64,000 nt of DNA from Paractinoplanes polyasparticus (GCF_019710575.1 NZ_JAHWFK010000001.1:558001-622000); one strand, 5' to 3'. Positions 50,349 through 59,859 are shown, counted from the stretch's first letter. Made by a program: numbers and translations. Notes: generated by a model from the letters alone, not told the origin.

Positions 50349-51742
50349 CGTTTCTCCCGTCCTGGTTCCGACCGAACCGATGCCGAATTCCCGGACGCCG
50401 TGACCCCACCGCCAGGAGCGGCATCACCGTCCACCGGACTTCCCGAGGCAGAACCGTCGCCACCGGAGCCGGACGCAACACCGGCTGAGCCCGACCCATC
50501 GGCCGCAGCATCTGCGATACCGACGCCCGCTGTGGAGCCGGCAGAACCGTCGCCTTCAGGAGCGGAGCCCTCGGCCACAGAACCCGAAGCACCCGACGCC
50601 GAGCCACCGGACGCAACGCCAGGCAAAACAGGGCGACCGAATCCAGAACTGTCGGAAATACCAGCACCCGACGCGGAACCACCGAACTCGGCACCAGCCG
50701 CAGCGGGGCCACCGGGCCCGGGACCGACGGCAGCGGCAGCCGGGGCGGGGCCGGCCCACGGGAAGTGGCCGCGGCGTCGGAGCAAGCGGCTCACGGCCGG
50801 GACGATGCCGCGCGGCAGGTAGCGGACCACCGCGATGAGCACGAGGGCGTAGACCGCGTACGAGAAGACGGTCGGGGCGTAGCTGGGCATGCCGGGCTGG
50901 GTGCCGACGGTGTTGAGCACCTGGACCAGCAGCACGATCACCACGGCCCCGACGACCGGGCCGGTCAGGGTGCCGAGGCCGCCGACCACGGCCATCACCA
51001 CGAACTCGATCGAGAGCAGCACCGGGAAGGAGCCCGGGGAGAGGTATCCCAGATAGAAGGCGTAGACGCCTCCGGCCAGGCCGGCGAACGCGGCTGACAG
51101 GGCGAACACCGCCAGGCGGTACGCGCCCACCGGCACGCCGGCTGCGGCGGCGGCGATCTCGCTGCTGGCTGCGGCCCGCAAGGCTCGGCCCGGGCGGGAC
51201 TTCACCACGTTGCGCGAGATCAGCAGGACCACCGCCAGCACGAGCCAGGCCAGGTAGGCGTAGCCGAGGTCGTCGCGCAGTTCGTAACCGGGCACCGACA
51301 GGCGTGGGATGCCCTGCAGACCGATCGCGCCGCCGGCCCACGTTCCCTGGCCCAGCAGCGAGAGCAGGATCAGCTGCACAGCCAGCGTTGCGAAGGCCAG
51401 GTGATGGCCGCGCAGCCGCAGCAGCGGCGCGCCGAGCAGCACCGCCGCCGCGGCCGCAATGACCGGCGCGGCCAGCAGACCGACCACCGGGGGCAGCCCG
51501 TGCACCGCGAGCAATCCCGCGCCGTAGGCGCCGATCGCATAGAACGCCGCCTGCCCGAGCGACACCTGCCCCGCGTACCCCATCAGCAGGGAGACCCCCA
51601 CCGCGACGGCCGCGGTGAGACCCAGCAGCACGTACGTCGTGAGGTGCCGCTCCGGCAGCAGCGGCGGAAGCGCCAGGGTCACGACGGCGGCGAGCGCCAC
51701 CAGCCACCACTTCCCGGCGTCACCGGCCGTCCGCCCGCTCAT
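50345..51742 (-). CDS. livM: Branched-chain-type ABC transporter permease LivM with long low-complexity tail
   Basis: A 465-residue permease. Residues 1-330 form the usual 8-10 helix LivM domain with the cytoplasmic coupling region KSRPGRALRAAASSEIAAAA. The last 130 residues (about 333-465) are a Gly/Ala/Ser-rich, acid-dotted tail that normal LivM proteins (about 320-350 aa) lack. With LivH it forms the membrane channel of the importer. Its start overlaps the LivH stop by ATGA, and its stop overlaps the SDR start by ATGA. The tail probably lies in the cytoplasm; its role is unknown. Confidence 0.92.
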   Translation of the reverse strand: MSGRTAGDAGKWWLVALAAVVTLALPPLLPERHLTTYVLLGLTAAVAVGVSLLMGYAGQVSLGQAAFYAIGAYGAGLLAVHGLPPVVGLLAAPVIAAAAAVLLGAPLLRLRGHHLAFATLAVQLILLSLLGQGTWAGGAIGLQGIPRLSVPGYELRDDLGYAYLAWLVLAVVLLISRNVVKSRPGRALRAAASSEIAAAAAGVPVGAYRLAVFALSAAFAGLAGGVYAFYLGYLSPGSFPVLLSIEFVVMAVVGGLGTLTGPVVGAVVIVLLVQVLNTVGTQPGMPSYAPTVFSYAVYALVLIAVVRYLPRGIVPAVSRLLRRRGHFPWAGPAPAAAAVGPGPGGPAAAGAEFGGSASGAGISDSSGFGRPVLPGVASGGSASGASGSVAEGSAPEGDGSAGSTAGVGIADAAADGSGSAGVASGSGGDGSASGSPVDGDAAPGGGVTASGNSASVRSEPGREKR

Positions 51743-52587
51743 CGCGCCACCCCGGCCAGTGCGCCCGCCCGCGTAGCCTGCACGACCATCACCGTCAGCA
51801 TGAGCAGCAAGGCCACCTCCAACTGATACGCGCCACCGCCGAAGCCCGCGATCAGCGTCTGGGCCACGCCCAGCAGCAGCCCGCCCGCGAGGGCGACACC
51901 CGGCCGGGTCAGGCCGCCCAGGATCGCCGCCGCGAAGCCGTTCACGATCAGGGTCACGTCGCTGTCGAAGGTGACCTGCTGGATCGGGGTGGTGAGCACG
52001 CCGGCCAGCCCGCCCAGCGCACCGCCGAGCGCGAACGCCAGCAAACCCATCCGGCGCACGTCGATGCCCACCACCCGGGCCGCGTAGCGGTTGCTGGCGC
52101 AGGCGGTGAGGGCCTTGCCGAGGTCGGTGCGGCCGAAGAACGCGCCCATGGCCACGAACACGGGCACCGTCACGGCCAGGATCAGCAGGTAGTGGGCCTG
52201 GATCCGGGCGTCGCCCACGGTCAGCACCCCGGGCAGTCCGGCGAAGGAGCGCGGCTGGTCGCCCCAGACCACGATCTCGACCGCGTACGCGAAGACTCCC
52301 ACCCCGAGCGTGATGATCAGCGCCGCACCGGGCTCCCCGGTCGCGATCAGGCCGACGAGAACTCCGGCCCCGGCCGCGACCAGGACGGCCGCCGACTCGG
52401 CCAGGACGTGCGGCAGACCGGCCGACAGCAGCGTCGACGTGAGCATCGCGGCCACCACCGCGAACGCGCCCTGGGCGAAGTTCACCACCCCGGTCACCCG
52501 GTAGATCGCGACCAGCCCACTGCCGACGAGGGCGTACCCGGCGCCGATGCCGAGACCCGTCACCACGTACGCGATGAGGTCGCTCAT
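51739..52587 (-). CDS. livH: Branched-chain-type ABC transporter permease LivH
   Basis: A 282-residue inner-membrane permease, about eight helices, with the family start GLGIGAGYALVGSGLVAIYR followed by VTGVVNFAQGAFAVV and the coupling loop GRTDLGKALTACASNRYAAR. It pairs with LivM. ATG 52587 overlaps the LivF stop (ATGA), and it overlaps LivM downstream by ATGA, so the transporter proteins should be made together. Confidence 0.93.
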   Translation of the reverse strand: MSDLIAYVVTGLGIGAGYALVGSGLVAIYRVTGVVNFAQGAFAVVAAMLTSTLLSAGLPHVLAESAAVLVAAGAGVLVGLIATGEPGAALIITLGVGVFAYAVEIVVWGDQPRSFAGLPGVLTVGDARIQAHYLLILAVTVPVFVAMGAFFGRTDLGKALTACASNRYAARVVGIDVRRMGLLAFALGGALGGLAGVLTTPIQQVTFDSDVTLIVNGFAAAILGGLTRPGVALAGGLLLGVAQTLIAGFGGGAYQLEVALLLMLTVMVVQATRAGALAGVAR

Positions 52588-53264
52588 CCCGCCGCCACGT
52601 GACCGCCGAGGTAGGCCGCCGCCACGCGGGGGTCCCGCGCCAGCTCCGCCGCGTTCCCGCTGAGGACTGTCCGCCCGGCCTCCAGCACGTACGCCCGCCG
52701 GCACATCGACAGGGCCAGTCGCGCGTTCTGTTCGATGAGCAGCACGGCCAGCCCCCGCTCCCGGTGCAGCGCCTCGAGATGGCCGGCCAGGGTGCGGACG
52801 ACCAGCGGCGCCAGCCCCAGACTGAGCTCGTCGACGACCAGGATGTCGGGCCGGGCCATCAGCGCCCGCCCGATCGCGACCATCTGCTGCTGACCGCCCG
52901 ACAGCGTGCCCGCCGCCTGCCGGCGGAGCCCGCTCAGTTCGGGCATCAGCTCGTAGATGCCCGAGGTGTCCCGGCCGCGCCGGCCGTTGCGCCAGCCGCC
53001 CAGCCGCAGGTTGTCGTCGACGCTCAGACCGGCGAAGACCTCCCGCCCCTCCGGCACCTGCGCGAGCCGGCCCCGCACGGTGATCTGTCCGGCCTCCGCC
53101 CCCACGAGGCCGGACAGAGCCTTCACCAAGGTGGACTTCCCGGCGCCGTTGGCCCCGATCAGCGCCACCATCTCGCCCGCTTCGACGGTCAGGTCGACCC
53201 CGTCCAGCGCGGTCGCCCCGCCGTACCGGACGACCAGCCCCTCGACCCGCACGACAGCCGTCAC
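52584..53264 (-). CDS. livF: Branched-chain-type ABC transporter ATPase LivF
   Basis: A 226-residue ABC ATPase. Walker A GANGAGKST, Q-loop VPEGREVFAGLSV, signature LSGGQQQMVAIGRALM, Walker B ILVVDELSLGLAP (the usual DEPS reads DELS) and the switch region AVLLIEQN (with Asn in place of the His, as is usual in LivF). It drives the importer with LivG. The GTG start overlaps the LivG stop (GTGA). Confidence 0.93.
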   Translation of the reverse strand: MTAVVRVEGLVVRYGGATALDGVDLTVEAGEMVALIGANGAGKSTLVKALSGLVGAEAGQITVRGRLAQVPEGREVFAGLSVDDNLRLGGWRNGRRGRDTSGIYELMPELSGLRRQAAGTLSGGQQQMVAIGRALMARPDILVVDELSLGLAPLVVRTLAGHLEALHRERGLAVLLIEQNARLALSMCRRAYVLEAGRTVLSGNAAELARDPRVAAAYLGGHVAAG

Positions 53265-54019
53265 GCCGCCGCCTCGCCCAGGTAGGCGTCGATCACCGCG
53301 GAGTCGGCGCGCACCTGTTCCGGCCGACCCTGCGCGATGACCCGGCCCAGGTCGAGCACGGTGACCCGGTCGGCCAGCCGCATGACGAAGCCGACGTCGT
53401 GCTCCACCAGCAGCATGGTCAGCCCCTCACGGCGCAGCTCGCCCAGCAGCACGGCCAGCCGTTCCCGCTCCCCCGCGCGCAGCCCGGACGCCGGTTCGTC
53501 GAGCAACAGCAGCCGCGGCTGCCCGCACAGCGCCCGCGCCAGCTGGAGCGCACGCTGCTGCCCCAGCGGTAGCGTCTCGGCCGGTCGCCCGGCCCACTCG
53601 GAGATTCCCGTCCGGGCCAGGCATTCCCGCGCCCGGGCCTCGATCTCCCGCTCCTCGGCCCGGAACGGTGGCAGCCGCAGGGCTGCTTTCACGAATCCGG
53701 CCCGGGTCGTGCCGTGCGCGCCCACCATCACGTTCTCGAGCGCCGTCATCCCCGTGAAGATGCGAGCGGCCTGGAACACCACGCCCAGCCCGCGCCGGTG
53801 GGCCGGCAACCGGTCGATGCGGCGCCCGTCGAGTTCCACCGTTCCCGCGTCCGGCGCGAGCTGCCCACCGATCAGCGCGAACAGCGTCGACTTGCCGGCA
53901 CCGTTGGGCCCGATCACGGCCCGCAGCTCGCCCGGCTCGACGGTGAGGTCCACATCGCGTACGGCGTAGACCCCGCCGAACGACCGGGACGCGCCGGCGA
54001 CCGTGAGCGCCGCGCCCAT
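53261..54019 (-). CDS. livG: Branched-chain-type ABC transporter ATPase LivG
   Basis: A 252-residue ABC ATPase. Walker A is GPNGAGKST, the signature region is LPLGQQRALQLARAL (typical of LivG, which lacks canonical LSGGQ), Walker B is LLLLDEPASGL and the switch His is in LLVEHDVGF. The ATG at 54019 shares a base with the stop of the binding-protein gene (TGATG). Confidence 0.93.
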   Translation of the reverse strand: MGAALTVAGASRSFGGVYAVRDVDLTVEPGELRAVIGPNGAGKSTLFALIGGQLAPDAGTVELDGRRIDRLPAHRRGLGVVFQAARIFTGMTALENVMVGAHGTTRAGFVKAALRLPPFRAEEREIEARARECLARTGISEWAGRPAETLPLGQQRALQLARALCGQPRLLLLDEPASGLRAGERERLAVLLGELRREGLTMLLVEHDVGFVMRLADRVTVLDLGRVIAQGRPEQVRADSAVIDAYLGEAAA

Positions 54020-55191
54020 CAGCCGCCCACCGTGGCCAGCTTGGCCTTCGAGTACGCGGTCGGCTCCAGGATCCCGCCGCGCACGGTGGTGATGGCGATG
54101 AAGTCCGTCGTCAGTCCACTGTGGTTGCCGGCCGAGTACTTGTAGGTGCCGTTGGGCGTGGTCAGAGTCAGGCCCTCCAACGCGTCCCGCACCTTCTCGC
54201 GCTCGGTGCCACCGGCCTTCTCGACGGCCGCCGCCAGCAGCTTGACCCCGCTGTAGCCGTCCTGCGCGAACTGCGGCGGCGGGTAGCCGTACTTCGCCTC
54301 GAACGCGGTCGACAGCTCCTCGATCGCGGTCTTCTGCGGACCGGCGGGCAACGCGTCGCCGACGACACCGATCGAGCCGGCGATCGTCACGCCTTCCGCG
54401 GCCGGCCCGGCCGGGTCGAGGAACAGCTTGCTGGCCTGCGATCCGGTGAGCACCAGGGGAATCTTCAGGCCGGACGCCGCGTACTGCTTGGTCAGCGCGA
54501 CCGCGGGCGCACCGGTGCCCCACACCATCAGGGCCTGCGCGTCCGAGGCCCGCACGTGGGTGAACACGGCGCTGAACTCGGTGGCCGTGGTCTGGAACTG
54601 CTCGACCGGGCCGAGAGTCACCCCGTACGCGGAAGCCTTGGCCTGCAGGCCCTTGAAGCCGGCCGAGGCGTAACTGCTGCGGGTGTCGTAGGCGACGGCG
54701 ACGCGGGTCAGCTTCTGAGCCTGGAAGTACTGGAGCGCGGCCTCGGCGTACGTGCCGGAGAGGGCGGGCACGACGAAGACGTACGGGTGGATGGGCGTGA
54801 CCTGCTCGTCGGCCGGTGTCAGCGAGAGGTACGGGATCTGTTCGCGGTCGACCAGCGGGATGGTGGCCAGCGCCGAGTTGCTGAAGGGCGAGCCGATGAC
54901 GGCGTCGGAGTCGTCCTTGAGCTCGTTGAACGCGAGCACCGCCTGGTCGGGCAGGCTCTTGTCGTCGCGTACGGAAAGCTCGATCTTGCGGCCGCCGATG
55001 CCACCGGCGGCATTGATCTGGTCGACGGCGAGCGCCACCGACTTCTGGTTCTCGGTGCCCAGGGGCGAGTAGTTGCCGGTCAGCGAGACGATCTGACCGA
55101 CCTTGACGACCTCACCGGAGGAGCCGCCGGAGGAATCGGCGGCGCACCCGGCGGTCGCCAGGACGAGGAGACAAACGAGGACGAGTCGCAC
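54019..55191 (-). CDS. Branched-chain-type ABC transporter substrate-binding lipoprotein
   Basis: A 390-residue lipoprotein: lipobox LATAGC with Cys16 lipidated, then a type I periplasmic-binding fold (VVKVGQIVSLTGNYSPLGTE ... AVDQINAAGGIGGRKIEL). Members of this group bind amino acids, but many bind aromatic or dicarboxylic acids. It is the first gene of the operon. A divergent PaaX-family regulator starts about 97 bases away, which hints at an aromatic or CoA-linked substrate. Confidence 0.9.
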   Translation of the reverse strand: MRLVLVCLLVLATAGCAADSSGGSSGEVVKVGQIVSLTGNYSPLGTENQKSVALAVDQINAAGGIGGRKIELSVRDDKSLPDQAVLAFNELKDDSDAVIGSPFSNSALATIPLVDREQIPYLSLTPADEQVTPIHPYVFVVPALSGTYAEAALQYFQAQKLTRVAVAYDTRSSYASAGFKGLQAKASAYGVTLGPVEQFQTTATEFSAVFTHVRASDAQALMVWGTGAPAVALTKQYAASGLKIPLVLTGSQASKLFLDPAGPAAEGVTIAGSIGVVGDALPAGPQKTAIEELSTAFEAKYGYPPPQFAQDGYSGVKLLAAAVEKAGGTEREKVRDALEGLTLTTPNGTYKYSAGNHSGLTTDFIAITTVRGGILEPTAYSKAKLATVGG

Positions 55192-55238
55192 GGTGTACCC
55201 CCAGTGGGAGCGTGAAAGCCGTGAATGTCTGCACCGAA

Positions 55239-55278
55239 GTTAGGCGTGTCTGGAACTGCCGTCAAGAATCTGCCTAAC
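55239..55278. promoter_or_regulatory. Inverted repeat GTTAGGC-GCCTAAC upstream of PaaX gene
   Basis: GTTAGGC (55239-55245) and GCCTAAC (55272-55278) face each other across 26 bases in the divergent control region, just before the PaaX start. It is a possible PaaX operator, but the spacing is wide and the match to known PaaX sites was not established. Confidence 0.35.
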
Positions 55279-55287
55279 ATCTTCCGC

Positions 55288-56070
55288 ATGGCGCAACCGC
55301 AGACCCTGCTGCTGATGCTGTTCGGCGACTTCGTGCTCGACCGCGGGGTCAGCGTCTTCTCGGGCAGCGTGATCGAGGTGTGCGCGCGGCTCGGCATCTC
55401 GGAGCACGCCGCCCGCTCGACGCTGACCCGGATGGTCAATCGCGACCTGCTGCGACGACGCCGGGACGGGCGGCGCATGTACTTCGGGCTCACCGACCGG
55501 TCCACGGCGATCCTGCGCGACGGCCGCACCCGCATCTGGGAGACCGGCGCCGTCAACGACCGCTGGGACGGCACCTGGACGCTGCTCAGCTTCTCGCTGC
55601 CCGAGTCGTGGCAGCGCCAGCGGCACGACCTGCGCTCCCAGCTCGCGTGGGCCGGCTTCGGCCCGATCCAGGGCGGCCTGTGGATAGCGCCCGGCGAGGT
55701 CGGCGCCCAGCAGATCGTGGGCGAGCTGGGGCTGGAGGCGCACGCCCGCGTCTTCCACGCCCGGGCCGGGGCGCTCACCGACATCGAGGCGATGGTCCGG
55801 GACGCGTACGACCTGGACGGGCTGGCCGGGCGCTACGCGGAGTTCCTCGACCGGTGGGACGGCCCGCCGCCGCTCACCGACCCGCTGGCGGCCCGGCTCA
55901 GCCTGATCGCCGAGTGGCTGCACGCCATCCGCCGCGACCCGCGCCTGCCGGTCGAGCATCTGCCCCCGCAGTGGCCGGCCGTCCGCGCCCAGAAGGTGTT
56001 CCGCGAGCTTGAGACGGCGTCCCGACCGGCCGCCCGCGCGATCGCCGACGACCTGCTCGACGTTCTTTAG
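55288..56070 (+). CDS. PaaX-family transcriptional regulator
   Basis: A 260-residue repressor. The start MAQPQTLLLMLFGDFVLDRG and the winged helix (EVCARLGISEHAARSTLTRMVNRDLLRRRR) are characteristic of PaaX proteins, which sense phenylacetyl-CoA or a related acyl-CoA. The C-terminal PaaX domain follows. ATG 55288 fits the family start better than 55225. It is divergent from the ABC transporter/catabolic operon, so it probably represses that operon until an acyl-CoA intermediate appears. It overlaps the end of the convergent kinase gene by about 3 bases. Confidence 0.9.
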   Translation: MAQPQTLLLMLFGDFVLDRGVSVFSGSVIEVCARLGISEHAARSTLTRMVNRDLLRRRRDGRRMYFGLTDRSTAILRDGRTRIWETGAVNDRWDGTWTLLSFSLPESWQRQRHDLRSQLAWAGFGPIQGGLWIAPGEVGAQQIVGELGLEAHARVFHARAGALTDIEAMVRDAYDLDGLAGRYAEFLDRWDGPPPLTDPLAARLSLIAEWLHAIRRDPRLPVEHLPPQWPAVRAQKVFRELETASRPAARAIADDLLDVL

Positions 56071-57269
56071 GGCCAGGGGCTCCCGTGTGGGGGCGGCGCA
56101 TCCTCGGTGCGGCCCGTGGCGGGCAGCCACAGGACGAACGTGCTGCCGTTGCCGGGCGTGGAGTAGGCCGCCACGCGACCGTCGTGCGACTCGACGATCT
56201 GGCGGACGATGGCCAGCCCGAGGCCGGTGCGGCGTTCCCGGCGTACGCCGGCGGCCGCCCCGCCGTCGGCCCCGCGCCAGAAACGGTCGAAGACGCGGGG
56301 CAGGTCGTCCGGGGCGATGCCGGGCCCCTCGTCGGCGACGGCCAGCCACAGCCACGAGCCCGAACGGCCGGTGGCCACGGTGATGGTCGACGGCGCCGGA
56401 GCCAGCCGCACCGCGTTCGACAGCAGGTTTCCCGCGGCCCGGCGCAGCGCGTCGGCATCGCCGATCAGGTGCAGGCCCGGCGTCGTCTCGTAACGCAGCC
56501 GCAGCGGCCGGTCGGTCACGAACGACTCCTCGCCCGCCTCGCGCGCCACCACCGAGAGGTCGACATCGGCGTCGAGGCTGGTCTCGGCGCTGCGCCGGGC
56601 CGTGGCCAGCAGGTCCTCGACCAGGCGGGACATCCGCGTGGTGGCCCGGTCGACCATGACCACGGCCCGCTGCCGCTCCTCCGGGGTCGCCTCGGCGACG
56701 TTGAGCGACGCGTCCAGGTGGGTGCGGATGATCGCCAGCGGGCTGCGCAGCTCGTGCGACGCGTCGTCGATGAGCTGCCGCTGAGCCTGGAACGCGCGGT
56801 CGAGCCGGTCGAGCATCGAGTCGATGGTGTCGGCCAGGTCGCGCAGCTCGTCGCGTGGCCCGCCGAGCCGGATGCGCCGGGACAGGTCGGTGGCCTGGAT
56901 GTCGCGGGTCGTGCGGGTGATCGCCCCGACCGGCCGCAGCGCCCGGCCCGACAGCACCCACCCGATGGCCAGGCTGGCCACGAACAGCACGGCCAGGGCG
57001 ATCATCGAGTACGACCGGAGGGTGGTGAGGGTGTTGTAGTTGACCGCCGCCTCGATCTGGCCGATCTCGGCAACGTTCGTGACTCGCTGCAACTGCCGGT
57101 TCTGGTCGTACACCTTGGCCAGCTGCGCCGTCACCGGCTGCGGTTCCGTGGTCTGACGGACCGCCAGGTAGATTGCCCCGAGGGTCACGGCCGCGACGGC
57201 GAACAACACCATCGAATAGATGACGGTGAGCCGGAACCGGATCGACCGGAACACCTCGGGGAGATTCAC
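56067..57269 (-). CDS. Sensor histidine kinase (MprB-like)
   Basis: A 400-residue kinase with two membrane helices (about 12-37 and 87-108), a short extracytoplasmic loop, a HAMP region (GRALRPVGAITRTTRDIQAT), the H-box DDASHELRSPLAII (His172) and an HATPase domain (NLLSNAVRLAP, DEGPGI, TGLGLAIV). The GTG start overlaps the response-regulator stop (GTGA). With the regulator and the HtrA gene upstream it looks like an envelope-stress pathway of the MprAB-PepD kind. Confidence 0.92.
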   Translation of the reverse strand: MNLPEVFRSIRFRLTVIYSMVLFAVAAVTLGAIYLAVRQTTEPQPVTAQLAKVYDQNRQLQRVTNVAEIGQIEAAVNYNTLTTLRSYSMIALAVLFVASLAIGWVLSGRALRPVGAITRTTRDIQATDLSRRIRLGGPRDELRDLADTIDSMLDRLDRAFQAQRQLIDDASHELRSPLAIIRTHLDASLNVAEATPEERQRAVVMVDRATTRMSRLVEDLLATARRSAETSLDADVDLSVVAREAGEESFVTDRPLRLRYETTPGLHLIGDADALRRAAGNLLSNAVRLAPAPSTITVATGRSGSWLWLAVADEGPGIAPDDLPRVFDRFWRGADGGAAAGVRRERRTGLGLAIVRQIVESHDGRVAAYSTPGNGSTFVLWLPATGRTEDAPPPHGSPWP

Positions 57270-57949
57270 GCCGCCGCCTCCCGCAGCCGGTAGCCGCGGC
57301 CCACGACCGTCTCGATCGAGCCCTCGCCCAGCTTGCGCCGCAGCGTGCCCACGGTGACCCGCACGGTCTGGGTGAACGGGTCGGCGTTGGCGTCCCAGAC
57401 GTGCTCGAGCAGCTCCTCGCTGGAGACGACGTGCCCGGGCCGGGTCATCAGGTATTCCAGCACGCCGAACTCCTTGGGCGTCAGCGACAGCGGCCGGTCG
57501 GCCACGGTCACCGTGTGGCGGGCCGCGTCGAGCACGACGTCGCCCACGGTGAGCTGCGACGACCCGCCGCCGCCGTCGCGCCGCAGCAGCGCCCGCACCC
57601 GGGCCAGCAGCTCGGCCAGGTGGAACGGCTTGACCAGGTAGTCGTCGGCCCCGTCGTCGAGGCCGCGCACCCGGTCGTCCAGGCCGCCGCGGGCGGTCAG
57701 CATGAGCACCCGCGGGTCGCCGTCGCCGGGCGTCGGCAGTTCGCCGGTGCGCAGCGAACGGCACAGGTCGAACCCGTTGCCGTCGGGCAGGTTCACGTCG
57801 AGCAGCATCAGGTCGTACTCGTTGACGGTCAGCCGGTCATAGGCCTGGGCGGCGTCGAACGCGACGTCCACCGCGTAGCCGGTGCGGGCGAGCCCGACGC
57901 GCAGGCCCTCCGCCAGATCTTCCTCGTCCTCAACTACCAGCAACCGCAT
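57266..57949 (-). CDS. OmpR-family response regulator (MprA-like)
   Basis: A 227-residue regulator: receiver domain with acidic pocket VVEDEED, phospho-acceptor Asp51 (LLDVNLPDG) and Lys in YLVKPFHL, then an OmpR winged helix (LTPKEFGVLEYLMTRPGHVV, TVRVTVGTLRRKLG). ATG 57949 is preferred; GTG 57964 would add five residues and overlap the HtrA gene. It is coupled to the kinase by a GTGA overlap. Confidence 0.93.
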   Translation of the reverse strand: MRLLVVEDEEDLAEGLRVGLARTGYAVDVAFDAAQAYDRLTVNEYDLMLLDVNLPDGNGFDLCRSLRTGELPTPGDGDPRVLMLTARGGLDDRVRGLDDGADDYLVKPFHLAELLARVRALLRRDGGGGSSQLTVGDVVLDAARHTVTVADRPLSLTPKEFGVLEYLMTRPGHVVSSEELLEHVWDANADPFTQTVRVTVGTLRRKLGEGSIETVVGRGYRLREAAA

Positions 57950-57956
57950 TCTTCGA

Positions 57957-58826
57957 CTATCCACGCGCGATGAGGGAATCGGCGACCTGCCGGGCCCTTT
58001 CGATGGGAACCGCGAAGCCGATCCCGATCGAACCGCCGCCCTCCAGGGTCGCGATGGCCGTATTCACCCCGATGACCTCGCCCCGGGCGTTCACGAGCGG
58101 TCCGCCCGAGTTGCCCGGGTTGATGGACGCGTCGGTCTGCACCGCCGTCTGCCGCGAACTTCCCCCCAGCCGTACGGGCCGGTCCAGCGCGCTGACGATG
58201 CCCGCCGTCACGGTGCCGCTGAGCCCGAGCGGGGATCCCACGGCCAGCACCGGCTCCCCGACCCGGGTCGCGCTCGGGTCGGCCAGCGCCAGCCGGTCCA
58301 GCGCGGCCGCGTCGTCGACCCGCAGGACGGCGATGTCGTTGCTCGGGTCGGTGCCGACCACCTCGGCGTTGAGGCGGCGGCCGTCCGACCCGACGACGGT
58401 GATGTTCCCGCCACGACCGCCGGCCGCGACGACGTGGTTGTTGGTGACGATGTGGCCGCGGTCGTCGAAGACGAACCCCGAGCCGGAGCCGCCACCCGAG
58501 GCGGTGCGAACCTGCACCGACACGACGCCGGGCAGCACCCGGGCGGCCGCGCCGACCAGGTCCGACGGCACCCCGCCGACGGGCGGCGGAGCGGCGGTGG
58601 CGGGCTCGGTGCCGCCGCCGTCGTCGTCGCGGCCGGCCGCGTAACCGGCTGCTCCCCCGGCACCGGCCGACAGCCCGATGACGGCGAGGGCCGCGAGGGC
58701 GGCGGCCGGAAGGCGGCGGCCGCGCGGCGCTGCGTGCGCCGGCCCGGCGGTGACGCCCGGCGCAGGGGCCGATGCCCAATCGGGTGAGTGGAACTCCGGA
58801 CCGCGAGGTGAGCCGAGTCCAGACAT
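57957..58826 (-). CDS. HtrA/DegP-like trypsin-family serine protease
   Basis: A 289-residue membrane-anchored protease. One helix (about 40-64) follows a Pro/Gly-rich cytoplasmic start. The protease domain has His131 (IVTNNHVV), Asp164 (SNDIAVLRV) and Ser240 (GNSGGPL). It lacks the C-terminal PDZ domain of typical HtrA, so it is a short form. It lies directly upstream of the two-component genes and likely degrades or signals misfolded proteins outside the membrane. Confidence 0.92.
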   Translation of the reverse strand: MSGLGSPRGPEFHSPDWASAPAPGVTAGPAHAAPRGRRLPAAALAALAVIGLSAGAGGAAGYAAGRDDDGGGTEPATAAPPPVGGVPSDLVGAAARVLPGVVSVQVRTASGGGSGSGFVFDDRGHIVTNNHVVAAGGRGGNITVVGSDGRRLNAEVVGTDPSNDIAVLRVDDAAALDRLALADPSATRVGEPVLAVGSPLGLSGTVTAGIVSALDRPVRLGGSSRQTAVQTDASINPGNSGGPLVNARGEVIGVNTAIATLEGGGSIGIGFAVPIERARQVADSLIARG

Positions 58827-58908
58827 GAGCAGTCCTTTCCGAACGTCAGAGGACGCAGGCGAAACATGAGGGGAGGCAGGCGAGACGTCCGACGAGCCGG
58901 GCGAAACG

Positions 58909-59859
58909 TCAGGGGAGGCGGGCGAACCAGAACATCGACGCCAGGGCCGCGAGGAGCGCGAGGCCGAGCCCGATGCCGATGAAGCGCGCGGACACGTCCC
59001 GCACCTCGGTCTGGTAGCCCACGGAGGAACCGATGTCCGCGTACGCGTTTTGCAGCTCTTCGGTGTTGGCGGCCTCGAAGTAGCGCCCGCCGGTGGCCTC
59101 GGCGACCGACTGGAGCGTCTCGCCGTCGACCGGCACCTGCTGGCCGTCGCCGATGGTGCCGCTCGTCGTGCCGAAGGCGATGGTGTCGACCGGCACGCCC
59201 AGCTCGCTCGCCATGCGGGCCGCCTCGGCCGGGTCCTGCCCCGCGGTGTTGGCGCCGTCCGACAGCACGATCACGCGGGCCGGCGGCACATCTTCCTCGG
59301 CGGCCGAGTCGACCGACCGGATCTGGTCGAGCGCCGATGCGATCGCGTCGCCGATGGCCGTGCCGGCCTGACCCGCCGACCCGTCGGCCAGCCGGTCGAT
59401 GCCCGTGCCGAGCTGGGCCCGGTCGGTGCCCGGCGGGACGAAGACCGAGGCCTGCCCGGCGAACCCGACCAGCCCGACGTTGAACTGCTCGGGCAGGTCC
59501 TCGACGAAGAGGCGGGCGGCGTCCTTGGCCGCGCTCAGCCGGTCCGGTGCGACGTCGTCGGCCAGCATCGACCGGGACACGTCCACCGCCACGAGCACGG
59601 TCGCCCGCTCCCGCGGCACCCGCACCTCGTCCTGCGGCTGGGCGAACCCGACGACCAGCAGGCCGAGCATGGCCAGGAACAGGGAGGCGGGCAGGTGCCG
59701 CCGCCAGCCCGGGCGGCGCGGCGCCACCCGGTCGAGAAGCTTCAGGTTGGTGAAACGAACGGCATACCTGCTGCGGCGGCGCTGCGCCACCACGTACGCG
59801 ACGACGAGCGCGGCCACGCCGAGCAGCAGCCACAGCCGTTCCGGGGAAAGCCAGGTCAT
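58909..59859 (-). CDS. VWA-domain membrane protein (BatA-like)
   Basis: A 316-residue protein. Two N-terminal helices (about 8-25 and 57-74) are followed by a von Willebrand A domain with the metal-ion (MIDAS) motif VAVDVSRSM and VIVLSDGANT, and a final helix near 295-313. It resembles BatA/BatB-type proteins of MoxR operons. The start overlaps the DUF58 stop (ATGA). Confidence 0.9.
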   Translation of the reverse strand: MTWLSPERLWLLLGVAALVVAYVVAQRRRSRYAVRFTNLKLLDRVAPRRPGWRRHLPASLFLAMLGLLVVGFAQPQDEVRVPRERATVLVAVDVSRSMLADDVAPDRLSAAKDAARLFVEDLPEQFNVGLVGFAGQASVFVPPGTDRAQLGTGIDRLADGSAGQAGTAIGDAIASALDQIRSVDSAAEEDVPPARVIVLSDGANTAGQDPAEAARMASELGVPVDTIAFGTTSGTIGDGQQVPVDGETLQSVAEATGGRYFEAANTEELQNAYADIGSSVGYQTEVRDVSARFIGIGLGLALLAALASMFWFARLP

